DNA of 16,129 nt from Bacteroidales bacterium (GTDB lineage Bacteria > Bacteroidota > Bacteroidia > Bacteroidales > UBA10428). A program made the translations under genes and the position numbers. This document shows, piece after piece, positions 1 to 6,456 of this stretch (its first letter is position 1; the number at the start of each line of letters is the position of its first letter). Below the pieces are notes generated by a model. It was given only the letters and a program-made list of their open reading frames with translations. It had not been told where the DNA came from and did no database searches. Location of the stretch: NCBI GenBank assembly GCA_016938095.1, contig JAFGVG010000182.1, forward strand, positions 1 through 16,129, given 5' to 3'.

Positions 1-2
1 AA

Positions 3-47
3 CTTTGCGAAAAAATTAAAGAAGCGTTTAAAGAATGTCCCGAATAA
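3..47 (+). CDS. plsX: Probable 3' end of plsX (phosphate acyltransferase), partial
   Basis: An open frame enters from the left edge and ends at TAA 45-47, reading LCEKIKEAFKECPE. It overlaps the start of fabH by 13 bases. PlsX makes acyl-phosphate from acyl-ACP for phospholipid synthesis, and plsX directly before fabH is a common bacterial gene order. The charged helical tail is compatible with a PlsX C-terminus. Only 14 codons are visible, so the identity rests on gene order and frame rather than on any motif. It could be another gene or a chance frame. Confidence 0.4.
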   Translation, partial: LCEKIKEAFKECPE

Positions 48-1033
48 AAGCCGCTATCACAGGTGTTGGCGCCTATGTGCCAACTTACGTTCTCACCAAC
101 GACGAGTTAAGTCAAATGGTTGACACCACCGACGAATGGATCATGCAACGAATAGGCATAAAGGAGAGAAGAATTCTCAAGGAAAAGGGCAAGGCCACAT
201 CGTCGCTTGGAGCCCGTGCCGTTAAAGACCTGCTGGCCAAGACAGGTACTGATCCCCTTGATATTCAGCTGTTAATTTGCGCCACCATTACTCCGGACAT
301 GCATTTCCCGGCCACCGGTAATATCATCAGCGAAAAAACCGGCCTCGCGAATGCCTTTAGTTTTGATATCGGTGCAGCCTGTTCGGGGTTTATTTTCGCT
401 CTCGAAACCGGTCGCCGCTATGTCGAATCAGGTGCCTACCAGAAAGTGATTGTAGTGGGCACCGATATGATGTCCGCCATTGTGGATTACGAAGACCGTA
501 CCACATGCCCCCTGTTTGGAGATGGCGCCGGAGCTGTGCTGCTCGAACCCTCGAAAGACGATACCGGCGTGCTCGACTCCATTTTGGCCGTTGACGGATC
601 GGGAGCCAAACACCTGCATATGTATGCCGGCGGATCATTGCATCCCCCCACGCATGCTACCGTTGATGCCCGTCAGCATTTCATTTTCCAGGAAGGACAG
701 CCCGTTTTTAAAATGGCCGTTTCCAAAATGGCCGATGTTTCGGTTGAAATTATGAAACGCAACAACCTTTCAAATAAAGATATTAAGTTCCTGGTGCCCC
801 ACCAGGCCAATATGCGTATTATTGAAGCAACAGCTCGCCGTATGGAAATTGAGCGTGAACAGGTAATGATTAACATTGACCGGTACGGAAATACAACCGC
901 CGCCACCATTCCCCTGTGTTTATGGGACTACGAAAAACAGTTGAAGAAAGGCGATAACCTGGTGCTTTCATCCTTCGGCGCAGGTTTCACCTGGGGATCC
1001 ATTTATGTGAAATGGTCCTACGACCCAAAATAA
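35..1033 (+). CDS. fabH: Beta-ketoacyl-ACP synthase III (FabH)
   Basis: This enzyme condenses acetyl-CoA (or another short acyl-CoA) with malonyl-ACP to start type II fatty acid synthesis in the cytoplasm. The 332-residue product has the family's usual length. The catalytic triad is visible: Cys116 in DIGAACSGF, His256 in VPHQANMRI and Asn286 in RYGNTTAATIP. The N-terminus (AAITGVGAYVP, then TTDEWIMQRIGIKERR) and the C-terminal SSFGAGFTWGS are also typical. ATG 35 is the natural start because the conserved first strand begins only four residues later. The probable plsX tail overlaps the start, which suggests a shared transcript and translational coupling. A repeat with terminator-like properties follows at 1092-1128. 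Identification is secure; which acyl-CoA starter it prefers cannot be read from sequence. Confidence 0.97.
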   Translation: MSRIKAAITGVGAYVPTYVLTNDELSQMVDTTDEWIMQRIGIKERRILKEKGKATSSLGARAVKDLLAKTGTDPLDIQLLICATITPDMHFPATGNIISEKTGLANAFSFDIGAACSGFIFALETGRRYVESGAYQKVIVVGTDMMSAIVDYEDRTTCPLFGDGAGAVLLEPSKDDTGVLDSILAVDGSGAKHLHMYAGGSLHPPTHATVDARQHFIFQEGQPVFKMAVSKMADVSVEIMKRNNLSNKDIKFLVPHQANMRIIEATARRMEIEREQVMINIDRYGNTTAATIPLCLWDYEKQLKKGDNLVLSSFGAGFTWGSIYVKWSYDPK

Positions 1034-1048
1034 AATATTTTAACCCCC

Positions 1049-1075
1049 GTAGAGACGTAATTTATTGCGTCTCAT
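1049..1075. repeat. Degenerate copy of intergenic hairpin repeat
   Basis: GTAGAGACG at 1049-1057 is followed after a short AT-rich loop by GCGTCTC at 1067-1073. The arms GAGACG and CGTCTC pair perfectly. Two A-T pairs and a G-T pair extend the stem inward around a TTTA loop, but the outer bases no longer pair. It is clearly related to the better copy at 1092-1121, in the same orientation. Confidence 0.75.
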
Positions 1076-1091
1076 TACATTAATATTATCC

Positions 1092-1121
1092 CGTAGAGAC
1101 GCAAGATTTTGCGTCTCTACG
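1092..1121. repeat. Perfect 13-bp hairpin repeat, possible terminator
   Basis: Arms at 1092-1104 (CGTAGAGACGCAA) and 1109-1121 pair perfectly around a GATT loop, and five T residues follow at 1124-1128. The shape fits an intrinsic terminator for fabH. The core GTAGAGACGCAA resembles an intergenic palindrome I recall from many Bacteroidota genomes, so it may instead be a REP-like dispersed element serving as a terminator. A second, decayed copy lies 17 bases upstream. Confidence 0.75.
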
Positions 1122-1162
1122 CGTTTTTGTAAAAACAATATCCGGTTTTTTAACGGATTGCT

Positions 1163-1170
1163 TATCTTTG
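1163..1170 (+). promoter_or_regulatory. Candidate Bacteroidota -7 promoter box before bactofilin
   Basis: TATCTTTG matches the Bacteroidota -7 consensus TAnnTTTG exactly and lies 33 bases before the bactofilin ATG, leaving a short leader. No clear TTTG -33 element sits at the expected 19-21 base spacing, so the call rests on one box. If real, it probably transcribes bactofilin and the ATP synthase genes behind it. Confidence 0.5.
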
Positions 1171-1203
1171 TTTATTCGCAGCATACATTAAAAACCATTG
1201 CAG

Positions 1204-1608
1204 ATGGCAAAAATTATCGAAACCGAAAACAACGTTATTAACCAGATTGGCGTTGGCACTGAAATTACAGGAGATGTTTCCACCAACAACGACATCCGTT
1301 TTGACGGTGTACTCATTGGCAACCTTAAAACCAAGGGAAAGGTTGTTATTGGTGAAACCGGCGCGGTAAAAGGTGAAATATCCTGTAAAAATTCCGTGCT
1401 CGAAGGAAAACTCGAAGGTAAGATTACTGTTGCAGAACTGCTTACGTTGAAAGCAACCTCATCGCTTACCGGTGATATAAAAACCCGGCGTCTGGCCATT
1501 GAGCCCGGTGCCAGGTTCAGCGGGAACTGCAGCATGGATGCCGAAACAACTCCTTCCAATGCAGGAAAAGAAGCCGACAAACCAAGGGAAGACAGTAAAA
1601 AGTCTTAG
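1204..1608 (+). CDS. Bactofilin (polymer-forming cytoskeletal protein)
   Basis: Bactofilins fold as a right-handed beta-helix and polymerise without nucleotide into filaments that position envelope enzymes or shape the cell. The 134-residue product has one bactofilin domain at about residues 13-112. It shows the usual rungs of alternating hydrophobic and glycine residues (VGTEITGDVST, IRFDGVLIGNLKTKGKVVIGETG, SLTGDIKTRRLAIEPGARFSGNCSM). A disordered tail rich in Pro, Lys and Glu follows. ATG 1204 is preferred over the TTG at 1198 because it gives the typical short charged lead-in. The last 50 bases overlap atpZ in another frame. A bactofilin gene in front of the ATP synthase operon is, as I recall, common in Bacteroidota, so the placement need not mean a role in ATP synthesis. 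Confidence 0.92.
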   Translation: MAKIIETENNVINQIGVGTEITGDVSTNNDIRFDGVLIGNLKTKGKVVIGETGAVKGEISCKNSVLEGKLEGKITVAELLTLKATSSLTGDIKTRRLAIEPGARFSGNCSMDAETTPSNAGKEADKPREDSKKS

Positions 1609-1795
1609 CCATTACGCCAAATACTCGAGCCTGGCCTTCCAGATGGTCGCCATTATCCTTATTGGCGTATTCGGAGGCATTAAACTCGATCAATGGCTGG
1701 CAACCGGATTCCCGGTTTTTACCGTAGTGCTTTCATTGCTGGCTACGGCATTGTCCGTTTATTACGGTATAAAAGATTTCCTACGCATGAAATAA
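1559..1795 (+). CDS. atpZ: AtpZ/AtpI family F0F1 ATP synthase accessory protein
   Basis: This 78-residue protein has two membrane helices, at about residues 26-46 and 51-70. A charged N-terminus precedes the family motif SLAFQMVAIILIGVFGGIKLDQWL. AtpZ/AtpI proteins are encoded at the head of ATP synthase operons and are proposed to help assemble the c-ring or handle Mg2+/Ca2+. They do not form part of the core enzyme. The frame is open further upstream, with ATGs at 1499 and 1538. ATG 1559 gives the length and short charged lead typical of the family, and still overlaps the bactofilin 3' end by 50 bases. The next gene starts 6 bases after the stop. Start choice is less certain than identity. 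Confidence 0.85.
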   Translation: MQEKKPTNQGKTVKSLSHYAKYSSLAFQMVAIILIGVFGGIKLDQWLATGFPVFTVVLSLLATALSVYYGIKDFLRMK

Positions 1796-1801
1796 CCTTA
1801 T

Positions 1802-2188
1802 ATGGATTATACACTGAAAAAAGTTCTCACCGGCCTCGTTGTGCTGACCGCTGTTCTTTTTGCAGCCGGAACCCTGTTGTTCAATACCGTTCTCCGGGAA
1901 TTTGCCTTTGGCTTTTTTCCTTACCTTACCGGAATACTGCTTATTGTTAATGCCGGTTTTTTTACTTATTTTTACCGCTCACTCAAACAATCGCCCAACC
2001 AGTTCATCCGGGGTTTCATGGTATCTACCGGTTTGAAACTGCTGTTTTACATACTGCTGGTGCTGGCTTATGTTTTTGTTTCACCCGAAACTGCCGTTCC
2101 ATTTGCAGTAACCCTGTTTGTCATGTACCTGGCTTTTACGATTTACGATTCGCTGATTATGCTGTCGTTGCTGAAGAAAAAGAAATAA
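1802..2188 (+). CDS. AtpI-like four-helix membrane protein of the ATP synthase operon
   Basis: The 128-residue product has four predicted membrane helices at about 8-30, 36-57, 71-93 and 98-122, ending in a run of lysines (LLKKKK) that would lie in the cytoplasm. It has no enzyme motif. Its position between atpZ and atpB and its helix layout resemble the AtpI/UncI class, whose members assist c-ring assembly. The sequence is too divergent for me to assign it to AtpI with confidence. It starts 6 bases after the atpZ stop, so the two are very probably co-translated. A role in assembling or stabilising F0 is inferred from context only. Confidence 0.75.
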   Translation: MDYTLKKVLTGLVVLTAVLFAAGTLLFNTVLREFAFGFFPYLTGILLIVNAGFFTYFYRSLKQSPNQFIRGFMVSTGLKLLFYILLVLAYVFVSPETAVPFAVTLFVMYLAFTIYDSLIMLSLLKKKK

Positions 2189-2225
2189 AGTTCGCTTTGG
2201 CAACCCACTTCTCAAATTAGTTTTT

Positions 2226-2233
2226 TATATTTA
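2226..2233 (+). promoter_or_regulatory. Weak candidate -7 box before atpB
   Basis: TATATTTA differs from the TAnnTTTG consensus only at its last base and lies 19 bases before the atpB ATG, in the 64-base gap after the AtpI-like gene. No -33 TTTG is found at the right spacing; the nearest, at 2196-2199, is 26 bases upstream. It could be an internal promoter for the core ATP synthase genes or simply AT-rich leader. Confidence 0.25.
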
Positions 2234-2252
2234 TGGCCACATTTTTTGGACT

Positions 2253-3401
2253 ATGCACAAATTGATTGGTAAGGTTTTGCTGCTTTGTTTACTGATGCTG
2301 CCGGTTATTCCCGGCAACGTATCGTTGGCAGCACCGGCGGAAAAACGTGGTGAGGAATTTACGGAAGGCCACAACGAAGAAACCACTGCACACGAAGCTG
2401 AGGAACAAACCGGAAAATTCAATCCCGGTGATTTTATGTTCGATCATATCAAGGATGCACACGACTGGCACCTGATGAGCATCGGGCACCGGCACATCAG
2501 CATTCCGCTTCCGGTGATCCTGTACAGCAAAAACAGCGGACTGCATGTTTTCATGTCCAGCAAATTTCACCACGGACATGCCGAATACAAAGGTTTTCAT
2601 CTTGAAACTTCGGGTGAAAACAAGGGCAAGATTCTGGAAGCCGACGGCACCAGGCCCCTCGATCTGTCGATGACCAAAAACGTGGTAGCCATGATCTTCA
2701 GCATCGTCATTCTGCTTTGGATCTTCCTTGCCGTGGGCAAACGTTACCGCGAAAATCCGCTTAAGGCGCCCAGCGGCATACAATCGTTTGTGGAACCCCT
2801 GATCACCTTCCTGCGCGATGATGTGATCAAACCTTCCATAGGTCCGAAATACGAACGGTACATGCCCTACCTGCTGACCCTTTTCTTCTTCATTTTTATC
2901 AATAACCTGCTGGGATTGATACCCATCCCGCCAGGTGGCGCCAACCTCACCGGTAACATAGCCGTTACGCTGGTACTGGCCCTGTTTACCTTTGTCATCA
3001 CCACCATCAGCGGAAGTAAGGATTACTGGACACATATCATCAATACTCCCGGTGTTCCGGCCTGGTTAAAACTACCTCCGCTGCCCATCATTCCCCTGGT
3101 GGAGGTCATTGGCATTTTTACCAAGCCCTTTGTGCTGATGGTCCGACTTTTTGCCAACATCACGGCCGGCCATATCATTGCCATGGGTTTCATCAGCCTG
3201 ATATATATCTTCGGCCAGATGGCCCCCGCATTGGGTTACGGTGTGTCCATCATATCGATATTGTTTAACGTTTTTATGATGTTTCTCGAATTGCTGGTGG
3301 CTTTCATCCAGGCTTTTGTCTTCACCTTCCTGTCGGCGATTTATTTTGGCATGGCGGTGGAAGAGCATCATAAAGAACACCACGAGGTAGAACATGCTTA
3401 G
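2253..3401 (+). CDS. atpB: F0F1 ATP synthase subunit a with exported N-terminal extension
   Basis: Subunit a forms the two proton half-channels of F0 beside the c-ring. The essential arginine is Arg298 in LMVRLFANITAGHII, and the final helices (LELLVAFIQAFVFTFLSAIYF) are typical. At 382 residues it is much longer than the roughly 270 of E. coli. The excess is a signal-peptide-like segment (residues 1-26, ending LAAPAE), an acidic linker, and a His-rich region at about 60-140 before the first core helix (143-161). This region would face the periplasm. Such extensions are familiar in Bacteroidota. The C-terminus is also His-rich (EEHHKEHHEVEHA). It begins the core run atpB-E-F-H-A-G. Identification is secure; the function of the extension is unknown to me. 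Confidence 0.96.
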   Translation: MHKLIGKVLLLCLLMLPVIPGNVSLAAPAEKRGEEFTEGHNEETTAHEAEEQTGKFNPGDFMFDHIKDAHDWHLMSIGHRHISIPLPVILYSKNSGLHVFMSSKFHHGHAEYKGFHLETSGENKGKILEADGTRPLDLSMTKNVVAMIFSIVILLWIFLAVGKRYRENPLKAPSGIQSFVEPLITFLRDDVIKPSIGPKYERYMPYLLTLFFFIFINNLLGLIPIPPGGANLTGNIAVTLVLALFTFVITTISGSKDYWTHIINTPGVPAWLKLPPLPIIPLVEVIGIFTKPFVLMVRLFANITAGHIIAMGFISLIYIFGQMAPALGYGVSIISILFNVFMMFLELLVAFIQAFVFTFLSAIYFGMAVEEHHKEHHEVEHA

Positions 3402-3432
3402 GATCTGAGTTCTTAATTTTAATATCTGTACT

Positions 3433-3699
3433 ATGTTAACAACTATTTTGCAAGCAGCCATTGAAGGAGCTACGGTAGGTGCCGGTTTAGCCAAACTGGG
3501 TGGTGCCATTGGGGCCGGACTGGCCGCTTTGGGTGCCGGTTTTGGCATTGGCCGTATCGGTGGCAGTGCAATGGAAGCCATTGCACGTCAGCCTGAGGCA
3601 TCGGGAGATATCCGTGCCAACATGATCGTAGCAGCAGCCCTTATCGAAGGTGTTGCCCTATTCGGCGTAATCATCAGCCTGTTGGCTGTTGTATTATGA
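3433..3699 (+). CDS. atpE: F0F1 ATP synthase subunit c
   Basis: The 88-residue hairpin of two membrane helices forms the rotating c-ring. Helix 1 carries the packed glycine motif (ALGAGFGIGRIGG, about 32-44), the polar loop is ARQPEASGDI (51-60), and the ion-binding carboxylate is Glu72 in ALIEGVALFG on helix 2. The residues that mark Na+-binding rings are absent: the helix 1 Gln position is Ile40 and the residue after the key Glu is Gly73 instead of Ser. This favours proton coupling. The gene follows atpB after 31 bases. A strong hairpin lies 6 bases after its stop, which may raise atpE mRNA stability to match its high copy need. Confidence 0.97.
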   Translation: MLTTILQAAIEGATVGAGLAKLGGAIGAGLAALGAGFGIGRIGGSAMEAIARQPEASGDIRANMIVAAALIEGVALFGVIISLLAVVL

Positions 3700-3705
3700 T
3701 TTATC

Positions 3706-3736
3706 CCGGGATTCGCACGGTTGGTGCGAATCCCGG
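3706..3736 (+). promoter_or_regulatory. Strong hairpin between atpE and atpF
   Basis: Arms 3706-3718 (CCGGGATTCGCAC) and 3724-3736 pair over 13 bases without mismatch around a five-base loop, and CTTTTAA follows. It sits inside an operon directly after the gene for the most abundant subunit. It could stop 3' exonucleases and stabilise the atpE message, cause partial termination, or act as a processing site. The T-run is short, so full termination is less likely. Confidence 0.7.
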
Positions 3737-3763
3737 CTTTTAACGCATTAAATATTTTACGAT

Positions 3764-4258
3764 ATGGATTTGTTGATTCCCGAAGTCGGTACCATAATAT
3801 GGTCGTTGATTGGGTTCTCGATTACGTTTTTCATCCTCGCCAAATTTGCCTGGAAGCCTGTGCTGAAAGGGCTGAAACAACGTGATGAGTCGATTGAAAA
3901 AGCTTTGCAAGCCGCCGAAACTGCCAAAAGAGAGGTTTCGCAGCTGCAAAGTGATAATGAAAAATTGCTAGCCGAAACCAAAGCCGAACGCGACAAGATT
4001 TTGCAGGAAGCCCGCGAACTGAAAGAATCACTGCTGAACGATGCGCGTGAACAGGCAAAACGCGAAGGGCATAAGCTGATTGCCGATGCCCGTGAGGCCA
4101 TCAAAAACGAAAAGGCTGCTGCCATTCAGGATATCAAGCGGCAGGTTACCGAACTTTCGGTTTCCATTTCCGAAAAGATCCTCATGCATGAGCTTGCCGA
4201 TAGCGACAAGCAGCGTGAGATCATTGAAAAGTCGATTATTGAGGCCAAGTTGAACTGA
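3764..4258 (+). CDS. atpF: F0F1 ATP synthase subunit b
   Basis: Subunit b is the peripheral stalk that holds the F1 head against rotation. The 164-residue protein has one N-terminal membrane helix (about 7-27, GTIIWSLIGFSITFFILAKF). A short linker (AWKPVLKGLKQRDESIEKAL) leads into a long charged coiled coil that fills the rest and contacts delta at its C-terminus. Length and layout match the family. Only one b-type gene is present, so the stalk should be a homodimer. The start at ATG 3764 leaves five residues before the helix, as usual. The strong hairpin lies between it and atpE, and atpH follows after 17 bases. Confidence 0.95.
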   Translation: MDLLIPEVGTIIWSLIGFSITFFILAKFAWKPVLKGLKQRDESIEKALQAAETAKREVSQLQSDNEKLLAETKAERDKILQEARELKESLLNDAREQAKREGHKLIADAREAIKNEKAAAIQDIKRQVTELSVSISEKILMHELADSDKQREIIEKSIIEAKLN

Positions 4259-4275
4259 TTATTACGGGAAAGTCG

Positions 4276-4821
4276 ATGAATGAAAGCAAAATAACCGTAA
4301 GGTACGCCAAGGCACTTTTTGCCCTGGCAAGAGAGACGAACGCCTTTGATACCATGCGGCAGGATATGGAATTGCTGTACCAGTGCATTCACGAAATTCC
4401 GGAACTGCAGTACGTTATTGGCAGTCCCGTGATCAAGGTGAGCGACAAAATAAAGCTGTTCGAAGAATCGTTCCGCGGCGCCTTCACTCCTCTTACCGCC
4501 AGGTTTATCAATCTGGTGCTTGAACACCGCCGGGAGGACTACCTGATGAGCATTGCCCGTTACTTCCTGTCGAAGCTGAAAGCCGAACAGGGAATCGAAC
4601 CGGCAGAACTTGTCACCGCCATCCCGCTGAGCGATTCATTGCGTGCATCCATCCTCAGTTTCATTGCCAAACGCTTCAACACCAAAGTGGAATTGCACGA
4701 ATCGGTTGACGAGAAGCTTATCGGCGGTTTTGTATTACGGGTTGGCGATCAGCAGGTAGATGCCAGCATTGCCAGCAAACTTTCCCGTATCAAAACATCG
4801 TTGATGAATACAACTATATGA
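4276..4821 (+). CDS. atpH: F0F1 ATP synthase subunit delta
   Basis: Delta joins the top of the F1 alpha subunits to the b stalk. The 181-residue product opens with the characteristic VRYAKALFALARE and has the six-helix N-terminal domain over about residues 5-105. It ends with the typical C-terminal domain (LHESVDEKLIGGFVLRVGDQQVDASIASKLSRIK). Length is normal. It lies 17 bases after atpF and 22 bases before atpA, in the standard order. Confidence 0.95.
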   Translation: MNESKITVRYAKALFALARETNAFDTMRQDMELLYQCIHEIPELQYVIGSPVIKVSDKIKLFEESFRGAFTPLTARFINLVLEHRREDYLMSIARYFLSKLKAEQGIEPAELVTAIPLSDSLRASILSFIAKRFNTKVELHESVDEKLIGGFVLRVGDQQVDASIASKLSRIKTSLMNTTI

Positions 4822-4843
4822 TAATTTAATAAAATAAGATAAG

Positions 4844-6421
4844 ATGTCGGCGATTAAACCATCAGAAGTATCAAAGGTTTTAAAACAACAATTGCAGGGA
4901 ATTGATACCAGGGCCCAGCTTGATGAAATCGGAACCGTGTTGACGGTTGGAGATGGCATTGCCAGGATTTATGGCATGTCGAATGTATGTTCAAACGAGC
5001 TGATCGAGTTCGACAGCGGGGTTCGCGGCATTGTGCTGAACCTTGAGGAGGACAACGTGGGCGCTGTGTTACTGGGATCGTCCGATAAAATCAAGGAAGG
5101 TGATACCGTTAAACGAACCGGAAGAATCGCTTCTATTAACGTAAGCGAAGGCATGCTGGGACGTATCATCAACACCCTGGGTGAACCCATCGACGGCAAA
5201 GGTCCCATTGAAGGAAAAACCTTTGAAATGCCTTTCGAGCGGAAAGCGCCCGGTGTTATTTACCGCCGCCCGGTAAACGAACCACTTCAAACCGGTATCA
5301 AGGCCATCGATGCCATGATCCCCATCGGACGCGGACAGCGTGAGCTGATCATCGGCGACCGCCAGACCGGTAAATCGTCGATTGCCGTTGACACCATCCT
5401 CAACCAGAAAGAGTTTTACGACAGGGGTGAACCGGTATACTGTATTTATGTCGCCATCGGACAAAAGGGTTCTACCGTGGCCAACCTGGCCAAAACGCTC
5501 GAAGCATACGGTGCCATGCCCTATACCGTTATTCTTTCAGCCACAGCATCCGATCCGGCTGCCCTTCAGTTTTACGCACCTTTCGCAGGCTGTGCCATTG
5601 GTGAATATTTCAGGGATACCGGACGCGCCGCGCTGATCATTTACGACGACCTTTCGAAACAGGCCGTATCGTACCGCGAAGTGTCGCTGCTGCTCCGCCG
5701 TCCCCCCGGACGCGAAGCCTATCCCGGTGACGTTTTTTACCTCCATTCGCGCTTGCTCGAACGTGCTGCCAAAATAATCAACAACGACGAAATTGCAGCC
5801 AGCATGAACGATTTGCCCGATACGCTGAAACCGGTGGTTAAAGGAGGAGGTTCGCTGACAGCACTTCCCATTATTGAAACCCAGGCCGGTGACGTTTCGG
5901 CTTACATCCCCACCAACGTGATTTCCATCACCGACGGACAGATATTCCTCGAAACCAACCTGTTTAACGCGGGTATACGTCCCGCCATCAACGTGGGTAT
6001 TTCCGTTTCGCGTGTAGGTGGTTCGGCCCAGATCAAATCGATGAAACGTGTGGCCGGTACACTGAAACTCGACCAGGCCCAGTACCGCGAACTGGAAGCC
6101 TTCTCAAAATTCGGTTCCGACCTCGATGCTGCCACACTGGCCGTGCTCGACAAAGGAGCCAAAAACGTTGAAATTCTGAAACAGCCCCTCCATAGTCCCA
6201 TGCCGGTGGAAAAACAGATTGCCGTTATCTTCTGCGGAACCCGCGGTTTATTATCGGCCCTGCCCATTGAAAAAATAAGCCAGTTTGAGGAAGAATACCT
6301 AAACCTGCTTGAGCTGAAACATAAGAATGTACTGAACGCGCTGAAAGAAGGAAAACTCAACGAGGAAATTGAGAAAAACCTGACCGATATCGCGAAGGAA
6401 ATCGTTGAAAGATTACAATAA
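4844..6421 (+). CDS. atpA: F0F1 ATP synthase subunit alpha
   Basis: Alpha forms the F1 hexamer with beta and holds the non-catalytic nucleotide sites. The 525-residue product shows Walker A GDRQTGKS (171-178), the Walker B strand ALIIYDD (263-269) and the arginine finger Arg390 in SVSRVGGSAQ, which completes the catalytic site on beta. The DELSEED-side helices lie at the C-terminus. Residues about 311-332 (IINNDEIAASMNDLPDTLK) replace a shorter loop in E. coli and look like a lineage-specific insertion of a few residues. The gene for its partner beta (atpD) is not in this window. Identification is secure. Confidence 0.98.
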   Translation: MSAIKPSEVSKVLKQQLQGIDTRAQLDEIGTVLTVGDGIARIYGMSNVCSNELIEFDSGVRGIVLNLEEDNVGAVLLGSSDKIKEGDTVKRTGRIASINVSEGMLGRIINTLGEPIDGKGPIEGKTFEMPFERKAPGVIYRRPVNEPLQTGIKAIDAMIPIGRGQRELIIGDRQTGKSSIAVDTILNQKEFYDRGEPVYCIYVAIGQKGSTVANLAKTLEAYGAMPYTVILSATASDPAALQFYAPFAGCAIGEYFRDTGRAALIIYDDLSKQAVSYREVSLLLRRPPGREAYPGDVFYLHSRLLERAAKIINNDEIAASMNDLPDTLKPVVKGGGSLTALPIIETQAGDVSAYIPTNVISITDGQIFLETNLFNAGIRPAINVGISVSRVGGSAQIKSMKRVAGTLKLDQAQYRELEAFSKFGSDLDAATLAVLDKGAKNVEILKQPLHSPMPVEKQIAVIFCGTRGLLSALPIEKISQFEEEYLNLLELKHKNVLNALKEGKLNEEIEKNLTDIAKEIVERLQ

Positions 6422-6456
6422 ACGGTGAGGTGTTGTTGAATTTTGTGTAATACAAT

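Noticed and set aside
1188..1580. A 130-codon - strand frame opposite bactofilin.
   Set aside because: It lies on the complement of a clear bactofilin domain; its product is Ser/Pro/Thr-rich with no known fold.
2289..3035. A 248-codon frame on the - strand opposite atpB.
   Set aside because: It mirrors the secure atpB gene, has a low-complexity product (many Gly, His, Gln) and no recognisable domain.
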